Below, in pieces: positions 63,974 to 64,000 of a stretch of 64,000 bases of DNA. Source of the stretch: Pontibacter korlensis. GTDB lineage: Bacteria > Bacteroidota > Bacteroidia > Cytophagales > Hymenobacteraceae. A program made the position numbers and the translations under genes. Positions within the stretch are counted from its first letter, which is position 1, and each line of letters begins with the position of its first letter. The DNA lies in contig NZ_CP009621.1 of the NCBI RefSeq assembly GCF_000973725.1, positions 3,837,001 through 3,901,000 on the forward strand, written 5' to 3'. The notes beneath the pieces are model-generated. The model worked only from the letters and a program-made list of their open reading frames with translations, was not told where the DNA came from and searched no databases.

Positions 63974-64000
63974 ATGAGACCATACATACTTGCCGAAACT
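63974..64000 (+). CDS. creatininase-family protein, first nine codons
   Basis: Starts MRPYILAET and runs off the right edge. This opening is the one commonly seen in Bacteroidota creatinine-amidohydrolase-family proteins. Only nine residues are visible, so the call is by pattern memory. Confidence 0.4.

Overview
This 64 kb window looks like the chromosome of a free-living Bacteroidota, most likely a Cytophagales/Hymenobacteraceae member close to Pontibacter. The grounds are a type IX secretion C-terminal domain, genes that start without clear Shine-Dalgarno sequences, a few TAnnTTTG -7 boxes, long AT-flanked terminator hairpins, and typical small families (lmo0937-like proteins, DUF4199-like proteins, DinB, App1). 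No rRNA, tRNA or CRISPR array was seen. The genus is an inference.

Region 1 (1-16.6 kb) is accessory, AT-rich and polysaccharide-related. It holds the edge of a GT2 glycosyltransferase, a secreted multidomain T9SS protein, and a fused, frameshifted remnant of two GT2 genes. Next come two copies of a secreted polysaccharide lyase domain whose DNA is nearly identical and much more GC-rich than its surroundings. These are followed by a NodB deacetylase, a DegT-type aminotransferase-like protein, two paralogous FemAB/GNAT-like proteins and a polyprenyl-phosphate sugar transferase that would start repeat-unit synthesis.

Region 2 (16.6-36 kb) is a large exopolysaccharide operon on the minus strand. 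In transcription order it encodes a Wza-like export lipoprotein, a Wzc-like tyrosine kinase, a NusG-like antiterminator, a nucleotide-sugar epimerase, a Wzx-like flippase, a Wzy-like polymerase, a nucleotidyltransferase/kinase fusion, a small P-loop kinase, a dead GT2 gene, a GT4, a ParB-like protein, two more GT4s, a DUF354 glycosyltransferase, a GDP-mannose 6-dehydrogenase (AlgD type) and a second ParB-like protein. It ends at a clear intrinsic terminator (17214-17246). The dehydrogenase and epimerase suggest a uronate-containing polymer, which the nearby lyases might cut. A TnpB remnant sits just outside the operon end.

Region 3 (36.3-64 kb) is ordinary core-like chromosome: 3-hydroxybutyryl-CoA dehydrogenase, small membrane proteins, an ABC-F ATPase, lipoproteins, an L,D-transpeptidase, two M48 and one M16 peptidases, a diacylglycerol-kinase-like enzyme, metallophosphoesterases, MtgA, a GreA/GreB-like factor, a trehalose-synthase-like GH13 enzyme, an App1 phosphatase, topoisomerase IB, an AlkA-like glycosylase, threonine aldolase, a DinB protein and the start of a creatininase-family gene at the right edge. 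Genes here are mostly single or in pairs, separated by long perfect terminator hairpins.
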